The position numbers were made by a program, and so were the translations under genes. From Gemmatimonadaceae bacterium (GTDB taxonomy: Bacteria; Gemmatimonadota; Gemmatimonadetes; Gemmatimonadales; Gemmatimonadaceae), in the NCBI GenBank assembly GCA_013361745.1, contig JABFXM010000441.1:1-6390 (forward strand): a stretch of 6,390 nucleotides of DNA, read 5' to 3'. Position 1 is the first letter of the stretch. Every line of letters starts with the position of its first letter. The notes under the pieces are model-generated. The model worked only from the letters and a program-made list of their open reading frames with translations, was not told the DNA's origin and did no database searches. Positions 1 through 6,166 of this stretch are shown here, piece by piece.

Positions 1-1
1 G

Positions 2-211
2 CTGCGCGCGACCCCCGATTCGGCGCCGAGGGTGTGGGTGGTGGTGAACGACGCGGCGGGGCAGAGCGTGCCGGCGCTGCTCGACGCGGCGGAGATCATG
101 ACGATCGACTTCGCGCCGCCGCGGCTCGTCGCGCGCTTCCCGGAGGCGCGCGTCTTCGCGCTCGAGCGCGCGCGTCCCGGGTGCGCCCTCGATCCTTCGC
201 TCTGCCGTTAG
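2..211 (+). CDS. 3' end of an unrecognised protein gene (partial, 69 codons plus stop)
   Basis: The frame starting at base 2 is open to a TAG at 209-211. Of its 69 codons, 64 end in G or C, which matches the sure genes here and argues that it is truly coded. The peptide has a short hydrophobic strand (VWVVVNDAAG), then PALLDAAEIMTIDF and RFPEARVFALER, and ends in DPSLCR. The alternation of a small strand, an 'xxIxxIxF' segment and a final hydrophobic strand faintly recalls plug-like or carboxypeptidase-regulatory-like tails of secreted proteins. That is a guess, and I do not recognise a family. The N-terminus lies outside the window. The stop codon sits inside a copy of the octamer CGTTAGGC (206-213). 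Confidence 0.6.
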   Translation: MRATPDSAPRVWVVVNDAAGQSVPALLDAAEIMTIDFAPPRLVARFPEARVFALERARPGCALDPSLCR

Positions 212-222
212 GCAGCACGCGC

Positions 223-259
223 GTGACGCGCGCCGCGCGGGTGTCGTGCGCCGCGTCAC
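223..259. repeat. Inverted repeat, 8-bp arms, after the upstream gene
   Basis: GTGACGCG at 223-230 pairs perfectly with CGCGTCAC at 252-259 around a 21-base GC-rich loop. It starts 11 bases after the stop of the upstream gene, a fitting place for a transcript-end structure. No T-run follows, so it is not a textbook intrinsic terminator. Confidence 0.4.
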
Positions 260-260
260 A

Positions 261-316
261 CGGCGACGTCGCGATCGTGCGCGAGGGTCGACAGTCGCGC
301 ACGGCGCGCGTCGCCG
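261..316. repeat. Nested hairpin in the gap before the OmpA lipoprotein gene
   Basis: An outer stem (CGGCGACG 261-268 with CGTCGCCG 309-316, 8 bp) encloses a 9-bp inner stem (CGTGCGCGA 276-284 with TCGCGCACG 295-303) around a 10-base loop. Both stems are perfect. The outer left arm also begins a 10-base palindrome, GCGACGTCGC, at 263-272. The hairpin could end transcription of the upstream gene or fold in the 5' leader of the gene at 368. There is no following T-run, so its role is open. Confidence 0.45.
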
Positions 317-355
317 GTTCGCCGCTTGCTTCGGTGCGCTCCGTCCACCCAGTCC

Positions 356-360
356 AGGAG
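356..360 (+). promoter_or_regulatory. Ribosome binding site for the OmpA lipoprotein
   Basis: AGGAG at 356-360 lies 7 bases before the ATG at 368. It decides between this start and an in-frame TTG at 326, which would add 14 residues ahead of an otherwise well-formed lipoprotein signal peptide. Confidence 0.75.
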
Positions 361-367
361 AGCACGA

Positions 368-1021
368 ATGCGAATAGCCAGATACGCCACCATGTCGCTG
401 CTCGCGGCCACGATGGTCACCGGATGCGTGACGTCGCGGACGTTCAAGCGAACGGTCCGAGAGCAGCAGGCGGCGCTCGACGCCGAACGTCGCGAACGCC
501 ACGCCGCGGACAGCTCGTACGCGATCGAGCTCGGCGCGGTGCGCGCGGACGTCGCGTCGCTGCGCAACGATCTGCAGAACCTCCGCACCGAGTTCGGCGC
601 GAAGATCACGGCGATGGAGGGCGCGGTGAAGGTGACCTTCCCGATCAACTTCGCCTTCGACGACGCGACGGTGACGCCGGAGGGTGTGGCGGCGGTGCAG
701 CGGCTCGCGCAGGTCGCGCAGAAGCACTTCAACGGATCGGTCATCACCGTCGAGGGGTTCGCCGATCCGGCGGGGAGCCAGTCGTACAACCTCGACCTGT
801 CCCGCCGGCGCGCCGACAACGTGCGCGCGGCGCTCCTGAGCGCGGGGCTCAACTCGGAGAACGTGCGCGCGGTCGGCTACGGGAAGACGCGGCTGGTGAA
901 CCCCGGGGCCTCGCATGACGAGCCGGGCGCGGAGCAGAATCGCCGCGTCGTCTTCGTGATCGAGACGAAGGGGACGGATGCGTCGATGACGGCGAGCGCG
1001 GCGCCGACGACGAACCAGTAG
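368..1021 (+). CDS. OmpA/Pal-type peptidoglycan-binding lipoprotein with coiled coil
   Basis: A 217-residue protein expected to sit in the outer membrane by a lipid anchor and grip peptidoglycan. The signal peptide has a basic start (MRIARY), a hydrophobic core and a lipobox V17-T18-G19-C20. Residues 28-85 are charged and helical, with a heptad look typical of a coiled-coil spacer. Residues 88-199 form an OmpA C-terminal domain: VTFPINFAFDDATVTPEG, then the FADPAG...YNLDLSRRRADNV signature, then QNRRVVFVIE. Asp133 and Arg148 have the 15-residue spacing of the diaminopimelate-binding pair known in Acinetobacter OmpA (D271/R286). The usual GHTD is GFAD here, so the His-Thr pair is replaced. The last 18 residues are a disordered Ala/Thr tail. 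The ATG at 368 is chosen for its ribosome binding site and signal peptide. It is monocistronic or the end of a transcript, since a 145-base palindromic gap follows. Confidence 0.92.
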   Translation: MRIARYATMSLLAATMVTGCVTSRTFKRTVREQQAALDAERRERHAADSSYAIELGAVRADVASLRNDLQNLRTEFGAKITAMEGAVKVTFPINFAFDDATVTPEGVAAVQRLAQVAQKHFNGSVITVEGFADPAGSQSYNLDLSRRRADNVRAALLSAGLNSENVRAVGYGKTRLVNPGASHDEPGAEQNRRVVFVIETKGTDASMTASAAPTTNQ

Positions 1022-1027
1022 CGGCGC

Positions 1028-1157
1028 AAGGCTGGAGGCTGGAAGCGCGAGGCTGTAAGCTGTGAGCGACGGCGGTGAACCGCGGTGGAGCGCGGCGACG
1101 CCGTCGCTCATCGCTTCGCGTTCACGGCATTCCGCTCACGGCTCCCAGACCAGCCTT
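1028..1157. repeat. Long imperfect palindrome with 7-base periodicity between the OmpA and peptidase genes
   Basis: The outer arms AAGGCTGG (1028-1035) and CCAGCCTT (1150-1157) are perfect complements. An inner 12-bp perfect stem, TGAGCGACGGCG (1063-1074) with CGCCGTCGCTCA (1099-1110), closes a 24-base loop. The left arm reads as degenerate tandem 7-mers from 1030: GGCTGGA, GGCTGGA, AGCGCGA, GGCTGTA, AGCTGTG, AGCGACG. Read on the minus strand from 1155, the right arm also falls into 7-mers (GGCTGGT, CTGGGAG, CCGTGAG, CGGAATG, CCGTGAA, CGCGAAG, CGATGAG, CGACGGC). It fills almost the whole gap and may help end transcription of the upstream gene. It resembles dispersed intergenic repeats in form, but I cannot name a family. 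Confidence 0.7.
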
Positions 1158-1166
1158 CGGCCCGCC

Positions 1167-3302
1167 ATGTCACGTCGTCACGCTCTCGCGGCCGCGCTCG
1201 CGCCGCTGATGCTCCTCGTCGCTCCCGCCTGCGCGGCGCAGCGACCGGCGCCTAACGCGTCTCCCGCCGTCGCCACCGCTCCCGTCGGCGGGCGGCCGAT
1301 GACCTTCGAGGATTTCGCCACGATGCCGGGGGTCTCCGACCCTCAGCTGTCGCCCGACGGTACGCAGCTGCTCTACGCGGTTCGCACGACCGACATCGCG
1401 GCCAACCGGCGGACGACCCGTGCGTACCTGATCCCCGTCGCGGGCGGGACGCCGCGACAGTTCCCCGACGCGAGCACGAACGCGAGCGAGGCGCGCTGGT
1501 CGCCGGACGGGAAGTGGATCGCATACACGAGCGCGGGGCAGATCTGGATCGCCGACGCGAGCGGAGGGCAGAAGAAGCAGCTGACGAACCTCGGCGCCGG
1601 CGCGAGCGGTCCGGTGTGGTCGCCGAGCGGGGACCGGATCGCCTTCACGACCGCCGTCTATCCCGACTGCGCCGACGAGGCCTGCAACGTGGGGAAGGCG
1701 AAGGAAGCCGACACGAGCAAGGTGAAGGCGCACATCGCCGACCAGCTCCTCTACCGGCACTGGACGGCGTACACCGACGGGACACGCTCGCACCTCTACG
1801 TCGTGCCGGCGAGCGGCGGCGCGACCATCGACCTCACCGCGCACGCGAACTACGACGTCCCCCCACCGCCCTTCGGTGGAAGCGAGGCGTACGCCTGGTC
1901 GCCCGACGGTCGGGAGATCACCTACAGCGCGAAGGATCAGGGGCGCGCCGACGCGTGGTCGACCGACATCAACCTCTACACTGTGCCCGCGGACGGGAGC
2001 GCGCCGGCGCAGGTGATCACCGCGTCGAACAAGGGCGCGGACCAGAACCCGGTGTACTCGCCCGATGGCCGCTACATCGCCTACCAGTCGCAGGCGCGTG
2101 GCGGCTTCGAGTCGGATCGCCAGCGGCTGATGCTCTACGATCGCGCCGCGAAGACGAGCCGCGAGCTGCTGCCATCGTGGGACCGCAACGCCGACTCGTA
2201 CTTCTTCGCGCCCGACTCACGGACGATCTACGTCGCGACGACGGATCGGAGCCGCGACAAGCTCTATCGCGTGCCGTTAGGCGCGAACGGCGTCGCGACC
2301 GGCGCGCCGGTGCTCGTCGTCGGCGACCGCAACAACGTCGCGTTCAATCTTTCGAGGGACGGGCGCACCCTCGCCTGGCAGCGCGACGCCGCCGACCGCC
2401 CGACGGAGATCTGGGTCGCGCGGATGGGAAGGAAGGGCTGGGAGGCGCCGAGGCAGCTCACGCACGAGACGGACGCGAAGGTCGCCCAGCTCGCGCTGCA
2501 TCCGGCCGAGGAGTTCTGGTACGCCGGCGCGGGCGGGGACAGCGTCCAGGGGTTCATCGTGCGGCCCCCCCAGTTCCAGGCGGGGAGGAAGTACCCGATG
2601 GTGCTCGTCATCCACGGCGGACCGCAGGGCGCGTGGCTCGACAACTGGCACGGCCGCTGGAACTACCAGATGTTCGCCGCGCCGGGCGAGGTGGTGATGT
2701 TCGTGAACCCGCGCGGCTCGACGGGCTACGGCCAGCGCTTCGTCGACGAGGTCTCGCGGAACTGGGGTGGGAAAGCGTACGAGGACATCATGAAGGGCGT
2801 CGACGCGGCGCTCGCGAAGTACCCCTTCATCGACTCGACGCGGATGGCCGCGGCGGGGGGCTCGTACGGCGGCTACATGGCCAACTGGATCAACGGCCAC
2901 ACCGACCGCTTCAAGGCGATCGTCTCGCACGCCGGCGTCTTCAACCTCGAGGCGATGGCGGGTGCGACCGAGGAGCTCTGGTTCACCGACTGGGAGTTCG
3001 GCGGCCAGTGGTGGGACTCGACCGCGTCGGCGCAGCAGTACCGGAAGTGGTCGCCGCACCTCTACGTCGCGAACATGAAGACGCCGACGCTCGTGATCGA
3101 CGGCGAGCTGGATTATCGCGTGCCTTACACCGAGGGACTCTCGCTCTTCACCGCGCTCCAGCGCCGCGGGGTGCCGTCGCGGCTCGTGATCTTCCCCGAC
3201 GAGGGACACTGGATCGGGAAGCCGCAGAACCAGCGGCTGTGGTGGAGCGAGGTGAATGGCTGGATCTCGAAGTACACGGGCGCGGGAGCGTTGATGCAGT
3301 AG
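1167..3302 (+). CDS. Secreted S9 prolyl-oligopeptidase-family serine peptidase (DPP5-like)
   Basis: A 711-residue exported peptidase that probably removes dipeptides or cuts short peptides outside the cytoplasm. A signal peptide (SRRH, hydrophobic core, cleavage near ACAA-Q) is followed by a beta-propeller with seven PD40-like motifs: LSPDG 61, WSPDG 111, WSPSG 151, WSPDG 245, YSPDG 297, FAPDS 347 and LSRDG 395. The alpha/beta-hydrolase domain spans about 465-705. It has the oxyanion-side HGGP (483-486), nucleophile Ser566 in GGSYGG, Asp649 in GELDYRVP and His681 in DEGHW, so the triad is complete. The segment with Cys168/Cys173 and YRHWTAYTDGTRSHLYV (196-212) recalls DPP5-type members, so acylaminoacyl-peptidase is the less likely reading. 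A GTG at 1062 is in frame, but its 35 extra residues would lie in the palindromic repeat and mask the signal peptide, so the ATG at 1167 is preferred although it lacks a clear ribosome binding site. Codon 371 is a rare TTA. Confidence 0.93.
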   Translation: MSRRHALAAALAPLMLLVAPACAAQRPAPNASPAVATAPVGGRPMTFEDFATMPGVSDPQLSPDGTQLLYAVRTTDIAANRRTTRAYLIPVAGGTPRQFPDASTNASEARWSPDGKWIAYTSAGQIWIADASGGQKKQLTNLGAGASGPVWSPSGDRIAFTTAVYPDCADEACNVGKAKEADTSKVKAHIADQLLYRHWTAYTDGTRSHLYVVPASGGATIDLTAHANYDVPPPPFGGSEAYAWSPDGREITYSAKDQGRADAWSTDINLYTVPADGSAPAQVITASNKGADQNPVYSPDGRYIAYQSQARGGFESDRQRLMLYDRAAKTSRELLPSWDRNADSYFFAPDSRTIYVATTDRSRDKLYRVPLGANGVATGAPVLVVGDRNNVAFNLSRDGRTLAWQRDAADRPTEIWVARMGRKGWEAPRQLTHETDAKVAQLALHPAEEFWYAGAGGDSVQGFIVRPPQFQAGRKYPMVLVIHGGPQGAWLDNWHGRWNYQMFAAPGEVVMFVNPRGSTGYGQRFVDEVSRNWGGKAYEDIMKGVDAALAKYPFIDSTRMAAAGGSYGGYMANWINGHTDRFKAIVSHAGVFNLEAMAGATEELWFTDWEFGGQWWDSTASAQQYRKWSPHLYVANMKTPTLVIDGELDYRVPYTEGLSLFTALQRRGVPSRLVIFPDEGHWIGKPQNQRLWWSEVNGWISKYTGAGALMQ

Positions 3303-3312
3303 TTACGCCGAG

Positions 3313-3525
3313 GTGGGACTGTCCCACGTGCGACGTGGAAGTTGACGTGGGACGGGGAATCGATGGCGGGGCTTGGGACGACGTGGGACGTGGGACTGAC
3401 GTGGGACGTGGGACTGACGTGGGACGTGGGGCTCCGCCCTTCCAAGTGCCACGTCTCTTCACCCTCCACGTCGTCCCCCATCCACAACTCGATCCCCCGT
3501 CCCACGTCAAATCCCACGTCGTCCC
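3313..3525. repeat. Island of GACGTGG heptamers between convergent genes
   Basis: This 213-base stretch holds the heptamer GACGTGG eight times on the + strand (3332, 3344, 3380, 3387, 3398, 3405, 3416, 3423) and four times inverted as CCACGTC (3449, 3466, 3502, 3514). Forward copies fill the left half and inverted copies the right half. Two longer perfect inverted pairs exist: 16 bp (3342-3357 with 3495-3510) and 14 bp (3375-3388 with 3512-3525). They cross rather than nest, so only one can form at a time without a pseudoknot. A short palindrome, GTGGGAC-T-GTCCCAC, lies at 3313-3327. The island sits between the stops of two convergent genes and may serve as a two-way terminator, though no T-run is visible. 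Confidence 0.85.
3380..3433 (+). repeat. Tandem repeat, 18-base unit, three copies
   Basis: The unit GACGTGGGACGTGGGACT occurs at 3380-3397 and 3398-3415 exactly, and at 3416-3433 with one mismatch (A to G at unit position 16). Each unit is itself two GACGTGG heptamers plus GACT. Near-identity of the copies suggests recent slippage growth. There are no spacers, so this is not a CRISPR array. Confidence 0.95.
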
Positions 3526-3540
3526 TCACGAGCCCCCGCT

Positions 3541-4662
3541 TCACATGAGCGGAAGCAGCAGTTGCTCGTCGTATCGCACCGGAGCGACCGGCTCGGCGAT
3601 CATCTCCGACGCCTCGCTCTCCTCGTCGGAGTCCGAGGTCGGATCGTAGCTCCAGCCGCGCACTCCGTACTTCCGGCAGAGGCGATCGAAGAACTTCCGC
3701 AGCCCCTCGCGGTACTTCTCGCCCGCGTTATGATCGCGCGCGTAGGTGTTGCGATAGCGCTCGGCCAGATGCGGGAACTCCTGCTCGATCCAGGGGAGGT
3801 AACGCTTGCGCGCGGTGGACTGCAGGCGGAGCGCGCAGGAATACACATGCGTCGCGCCCGCGGCGGCGACACGCTTCACCAGCTCCTCGAGCTGCGAGGG
3901 GTTGTCGGTGATGCCGGGGAGCACCGGCATGCAGTTCACCCCGATGTCGATGCCCGCCTCGCGCACGCGGGCGAGGGCGCGGATGCGCGACTCTGGAGTC
4001 GGCGCCCGGGGCTCGACGCGGCGGGCGAGCTCGCGGTCGATCGTGGTGATGGTGAGATGGATGGAGAGCCGCGAGTGGCGATTGATGCGCGAGAGGACGT
4101 CGATGTCGCGCGTGATCAACGGGCTCTTGGTGATGATCGCGACCGAGAGATCCGGATGCTCGGCGAGCGCCTCGAGGATGCCGCGCGTGACGCGGAACTT
4201 CCGCTCGGCGGGCTGATAGGGATCGGTCGCGGTGCCGATGACGATGCTGTCGCCCTCGATGAGCGCGCGATGCTTCTCGCTCCCGTGGCGCAGCGTCTTC
4301 CGCAGCACCTGGGGCGCGTTCTCCTTCACGAAGACGTGGCGCTCGAAGGCGAGCCAGGGCGGCATCTCGGCGAAGTCGCGCGCGAGCTCGACGTCCATCG
4401 CGTCCTTCGCCGCGGCGCGCTCCATCGCATAGCGATGCGCGTAGCGCGCGTAGCAGTACGAGCAGCCGAAGGCGCAGCCGACGTACGGGTTCACCGACCA
4501 GTAGCCCATCCCCGTCACCTCGGGGCCGTTCAACACGCTCTTCGCCGGCGCCGAGTGATAGCGAATGTCCTTCTGCTCGCCGATGACGGGAAGCATGCGG
4601 CCGTTCCCCTTCGCCAACTCGGGAAAGAGCACGGACTGGACGAGCGCCTGGTTGGTGCGCAT
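3541..4662 (-). CDS. SplB-like (Rv2578c/PA0069-type) radical SAM protein
   Basis: A 373-residue cytoplasmic iron-sulfur enzyme of unknown substrate. Cys63, Cys67 and Cys70 form the CxxxCxxC motif (GCAFGCSYCYAR) that holds the 4Fe-4S cluster which cleaves S-adenosylmethionine. NPYVGC before it, then TATDPYQPAE (144-153), ITKS (177-180) and TTIDRELARRVEPRAPTP (206-223), match the COG1533 group of spore-photoproduct-lyase relatives. These are mostly uncharacterised radical SAM proteins, and a DNA-repair role should not be assumed. The tail (about 341-353, PTSDSDEESEASE) is acidic and low in complexity. The ATG at 4662 is chosen because the family-like sequence begins right after it and a TATATT -10-like element lies upstream at 4703-4708. 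The frame stays open further upstream, but that part would overlap the divergent gene at 4801. It converges on the peptidase gene across the heptamer island. Confidence 0.88.
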   Translation of the reverse strand: MRTNQALVQSVLFPELAKGNGRMLPVIGEQKDIRYHSAPAKSVLNGPEVTGMGYWSVNPYVGCAFGCSYCYARYAHRYAMERAAAKDAMDVELARDFAEMPPWLAFERHVFVKENAPQVLRKTLRHGSEKHRALIEGDSIVIGTATDPYQPAERKFRVTRGILEALAEHPDLSVAIITKSPLITRDIDVLSRINRHSRLSIHLTITTIDRELARRVEPRAPTPESRIRALARVREAGIDIGVNCMPVLPGITDNPSQLEELVKRVAAAGATHVYSCALRLQSTARKRYLPWIEQEFPHLAERYRNTYARDHNAGEKYREGLRKFFDRLCRKYGVRGWSYDPTSDSDEESEASEMIAEPVAPVRYDEQLLLPLM

Positions 4663-4800
4663 GGTTCGGGACGCCGGGTTTGCGGTCTCGGGAGCGATAC
4701 CGAATATAGCCCGAAACCAGGAACGGCGCGAGCACCGGACGCGGCCGGGAGTCGTTCTTGCGCTCGCGTCGTCGCACCTCGAACGAAAGGAGACGGACAC
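4663..4800. promoter_or_regulatory. Divergent promoter region between the radical SAM and lipoprotein genes
   Basis: These 138 bases separate two divergent starts, so both promoters should lie here. The only AT-rich patch is GATACCGAATATAGC (4696-4710). On the minus strand it gives TATATT (4703-4708), five of six matches to TATAAT and about 40 bases before the radical SAM start, but no good -35 box at 16-18 bases. On the plus strand, TTGCGG (4680-4685) and GAATAT (4702-4707) with a 16-base gap form only a weak candidate. A 7-bp inverted repeat, CGCGAGC (4727-4733) with GCTCGCG (4762-4768), could be an operator or chance. Confidence 0.35.
4787..4792 (+). promoter_or_regulatory. Strong ribosome binding site for the DUF4398-like lipoprotein
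   Basis: AAGGAG at 4787-4792 stands 8 bases before the ATG at 4801. It fixes the start of that gene even though the frame is open far upstream. Confidence 0.85.
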
Positions 4801-5172
4801 ATGCGAGCACGACTCGCGATGCTTCTCGCCGCGGGCGCACTGTCGAGCGCCTGCGCCGGCACGGGCGGGTTTCCGAAGACGCAGGACGCCGGCCCCGCGG
4901 TCTCGGCCGCGGAACGTGCGGTCGCGGACGCACAGAGCGCCGGCGCCGACACGCTGGCCGCGGGAGTGATGAAGGACGCGCGGATGCATCTCGACGCGGC
5001 GCGCGGCCAGATGAACCTGCGGAAGCCGGCGGAGGCCGAGCTGCATGCGCGCGAGGCGACCGCCGATGCGCGCTATGCGCGCAGCGTCGCGCTCCAGCTC
5101 ACCGCCGAACGCAGTCGCTCGGACGCGCAGACGGCACTGTCCGCGCTACCGCCGCAGGAGGAGAACCGATGA
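4801..5172 (+). CDS. Small DUF4398-like lipoprotein
   Basis: A 123-residue exported helical protein of unknown function. The N-terminus (MRARLAMLLAAGALSSACAG) is a short signal peptide with Cys18. The residues before it are S-S-A, a weak lipobox with Leu at -4, so a lipid anchor is likely but not certain. From about 33 to 105 it is almost all Ala-rich helix with the pattern typical of DUF4398: AERAVADAQSAGAD, then MKDARMHLDAARGQM, then AEAELHAREATADARYARSVA. In known genomes DUF4398 proteins often sit beside, or are fused to, OmpA-domain proteins. The next gene fits this: it starts inside this gene's stop codon (ATGA, 5169-5172). The pair is very likely co-translated and may act together at the outer membrane. 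Assignment to DUF4398 rests on pattern and context, as I could not run a profile search. Confidence 0.85.
   Translation: MRARLAMLLAAGALSSACAGTGGFPKTQDAGPAVSAAERAVADAQSAGADTLAAGVMKDARMHLDAARGQMNLRKPAEAELHAREATADARYARSVALQLTAERSRSDAQTALSALPPQEENR
5156..5163 (+). promoter_or_regulatory. Ribosome binding site inside the upstream gene, for the second lipoprotein
   Basis: AGGAGGAG at 5156-5163 lies in the last codons of the DUF4398-like gene, 5 bases before the ATG at 5169. A full-strength site plus the ATGA overlap point to coupled but also independent initiation. Confidence 0.8.
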
Positions 5173-6146
5173 ACACGATCCGGCGGACCCTGCCGATCGC
5201 GCTGTGCGCGATCGCCGCCGCCTGCGCGAGCGCGACGCGGCCGGCCGAGCTGACGCAGGCGGAGCAGCTCTACACGACGCTCCAGGCGCACGGCGCCGAC
5301 CAGCGCGTCGAGGCGGAGATGATCAAGACGCGCCAGGCGATCGACGAGGCGATCACGGCGGTGGACGCGAATCGCGCGCAGGTCTACGCGGACGGGCTCG
5401 CGCACATCGCGCTGCGCCAGGCGCAGACAGCCGACGCGCTCGAGAGACAGGTGATCGCCGCGCGCGCCGCGGACAGCCTGAAGACGGCGCGGCTGAACCG
5501 GCTCCTCTCGCTCACCGAGGCGCAGCGGAACGCGCTCTCGCAGCAGCAGCAGCTCTCGCAGTCCGAGATCGCGGCGCTCCGGCAGCAGAACACCGCGGCG
5601 GAGCAGCGCGCCGACTCGCTGCGCCGCGCCGCCGAGGAGGCGAACGCGAAGCTGAACGACGCGCTGACGCAGCTGCGGTCGCTCGTCGCCGAGATCACGA
5701 ACATCAAGGAAACCTCGCGCGGGCTCGTGATCAGCCTGAGCGACATCCTCTTCGACGTGAACAAGGCGACGCTGAAGCCGGGCGCGACGTCGAACGTCGA
5801 GAAGATCTCGGCGATCCTCAACCAGTACCCGAACTACAACATCTCGGTCGAGGGGCACACCGACGCCACCGGCTCCGACGCGTACAACCAGACGCTCTCC
5901 GAGCGGCGGGCGGCGTCGGTACGCGAGGCGTTGATCGCGGGCGGGGTGAGCGCGGACCGCATCACGTCGAAGGGATTCGGGAAGACGCAGCCGGTGGCGT
6001 CGAACGACACGCCGGCGGGGCGGCAGCAGAACCGGCGCGTCGAGGTGATCGTGCTCGGCGCCGGAAAGGTGGCCGACGCGATGCGCGGCGGCGCTGGCAC
6101 CGACACGACCACGAAGCGCGACTCGACGGCGAAGCCGCCGCTCTGA
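5169..6146 (+). CDS. Lipoprotein with DUF4398-like helical region, coiled coil and OmpA domain
   Basis: A 325-residue envelope protein expected to bridge outer membrane and peptidoglycan. Residues 1-18 are a signal peptide ending IAAA before Cys19, a permissive lipobox. Residues 28-100 are Ala-rich helix with DUF4398-like spacing (AEMIKTRQAIDEAITAVDANRAQVYADGLAHIALRQAQTA is the span 49-88). A long coiled coil follows (100-183), with a Gln run at 125-128. The OmpA C-terminal domain covers about 186-297: LSDILFDVNKATLKPGA, VEGHTDATGSDAYNQTLSERRAASV, GFGKTQPVASNDTPAGRQQNRRVEV. Asp232 and Arg247 hold the 15-residue spacing of the peptidoglycan-binding pair, and the full GHTD motif is present, unlike the OmpA lipoprotein at 368. 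The Thr/Lys-rich tail looks disordered. It overlaps the previous gene by 4 bases and lies 20 bases before the next, so all three are probably one operon. Confidence 0.93.
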   Translation: MNTIRRTLPIALCAIAAACASATRPAELTQAEQLYTTLQAHGADQRVEAEMIKTRQAIDEAITAVDANRAQVYADGLAHIALRQAQTADALERQVIAARAADSLKTARLNRLLSLTEAQRNALSQQQQLSQSEIAALRQQNTAAEQRADSLRRAAEEANAKLNDALTQLRSLVAEITNIKETSRGLVISLSDILFDVNKATLKPGATSNVEKISAILNQYPNYNISVEGHTDATGSDAYNQTLSERRAASVREALIAGGVSADRITSKGFGKTQPVASNDTPAGRQQNRRVEVIVLGAGKVADAMRGGAGTDTTTKRDSTAKPPL

Positions 6147-6157
6147 CGCGCACGACC

Positions 6158-6161
6158 GGAG
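6158..6161 (+). promoter_or_regulatory. Ribosome binding site for the pterin dehydratase
   Basis: GGAG at 6158-6161 (within GGAGAG) stands 5 bases before the ATG at 6167 and supports this start in the 20-base gap after the OmpA gene. Confidence 0.65.
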
Positions 6162-6166
6162 AGCGC

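Noticed and set aside
34..918. A 294-codon + strand open frame over the first OmpA gene
   Set aside because: Arg/Gly-rich product without motifs. The OmpA domain in the other frame is unmistakable.
1062..1166. GTG-initiated 35-residue extension of the S9 peptidase
   Set aside because: It lies in the palindromic repeat, has no family-like content and would bury the signal peptide that begins at 1167.
3380..3433. Possible CRISPR array
   Set aside because: The 18-base units abut with no spacers and no cas gene is in the window.
3342..3548. A 68-codon + strand open frame with TWDVGL repeats
   Set aside because: The repeats come from the 18-base DNA unit being divisible by three. The frame has no good ribosome binding site and runs through inverted repeats into the end of the opposing gene.
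1514..3649. A 711-codon + strand open frame overlapping the peptidase gene
   Set aside because: Its product is Arg-rich with low complexity, a GC-rich shadow of the S9 gene in another frame. The overlapped gene has an intact catalytic triad.
3562..4800. Long + strand frame running into the DUF4398-like gene from upstream
   Set aside because: It is antisense to the radical SAM gene, and the ribosome binding site at 4787 followed by a signal peptide at 4801 marks the true start.
4663..5046. Longer N-terminus for the radical SAM protein
   Set aside because: The frame stays open only because the DNA is GC-rich. The extension would overlap the divergent lipoprotein gene, which has a strong ribosome binding site, and would include the likely promoter.
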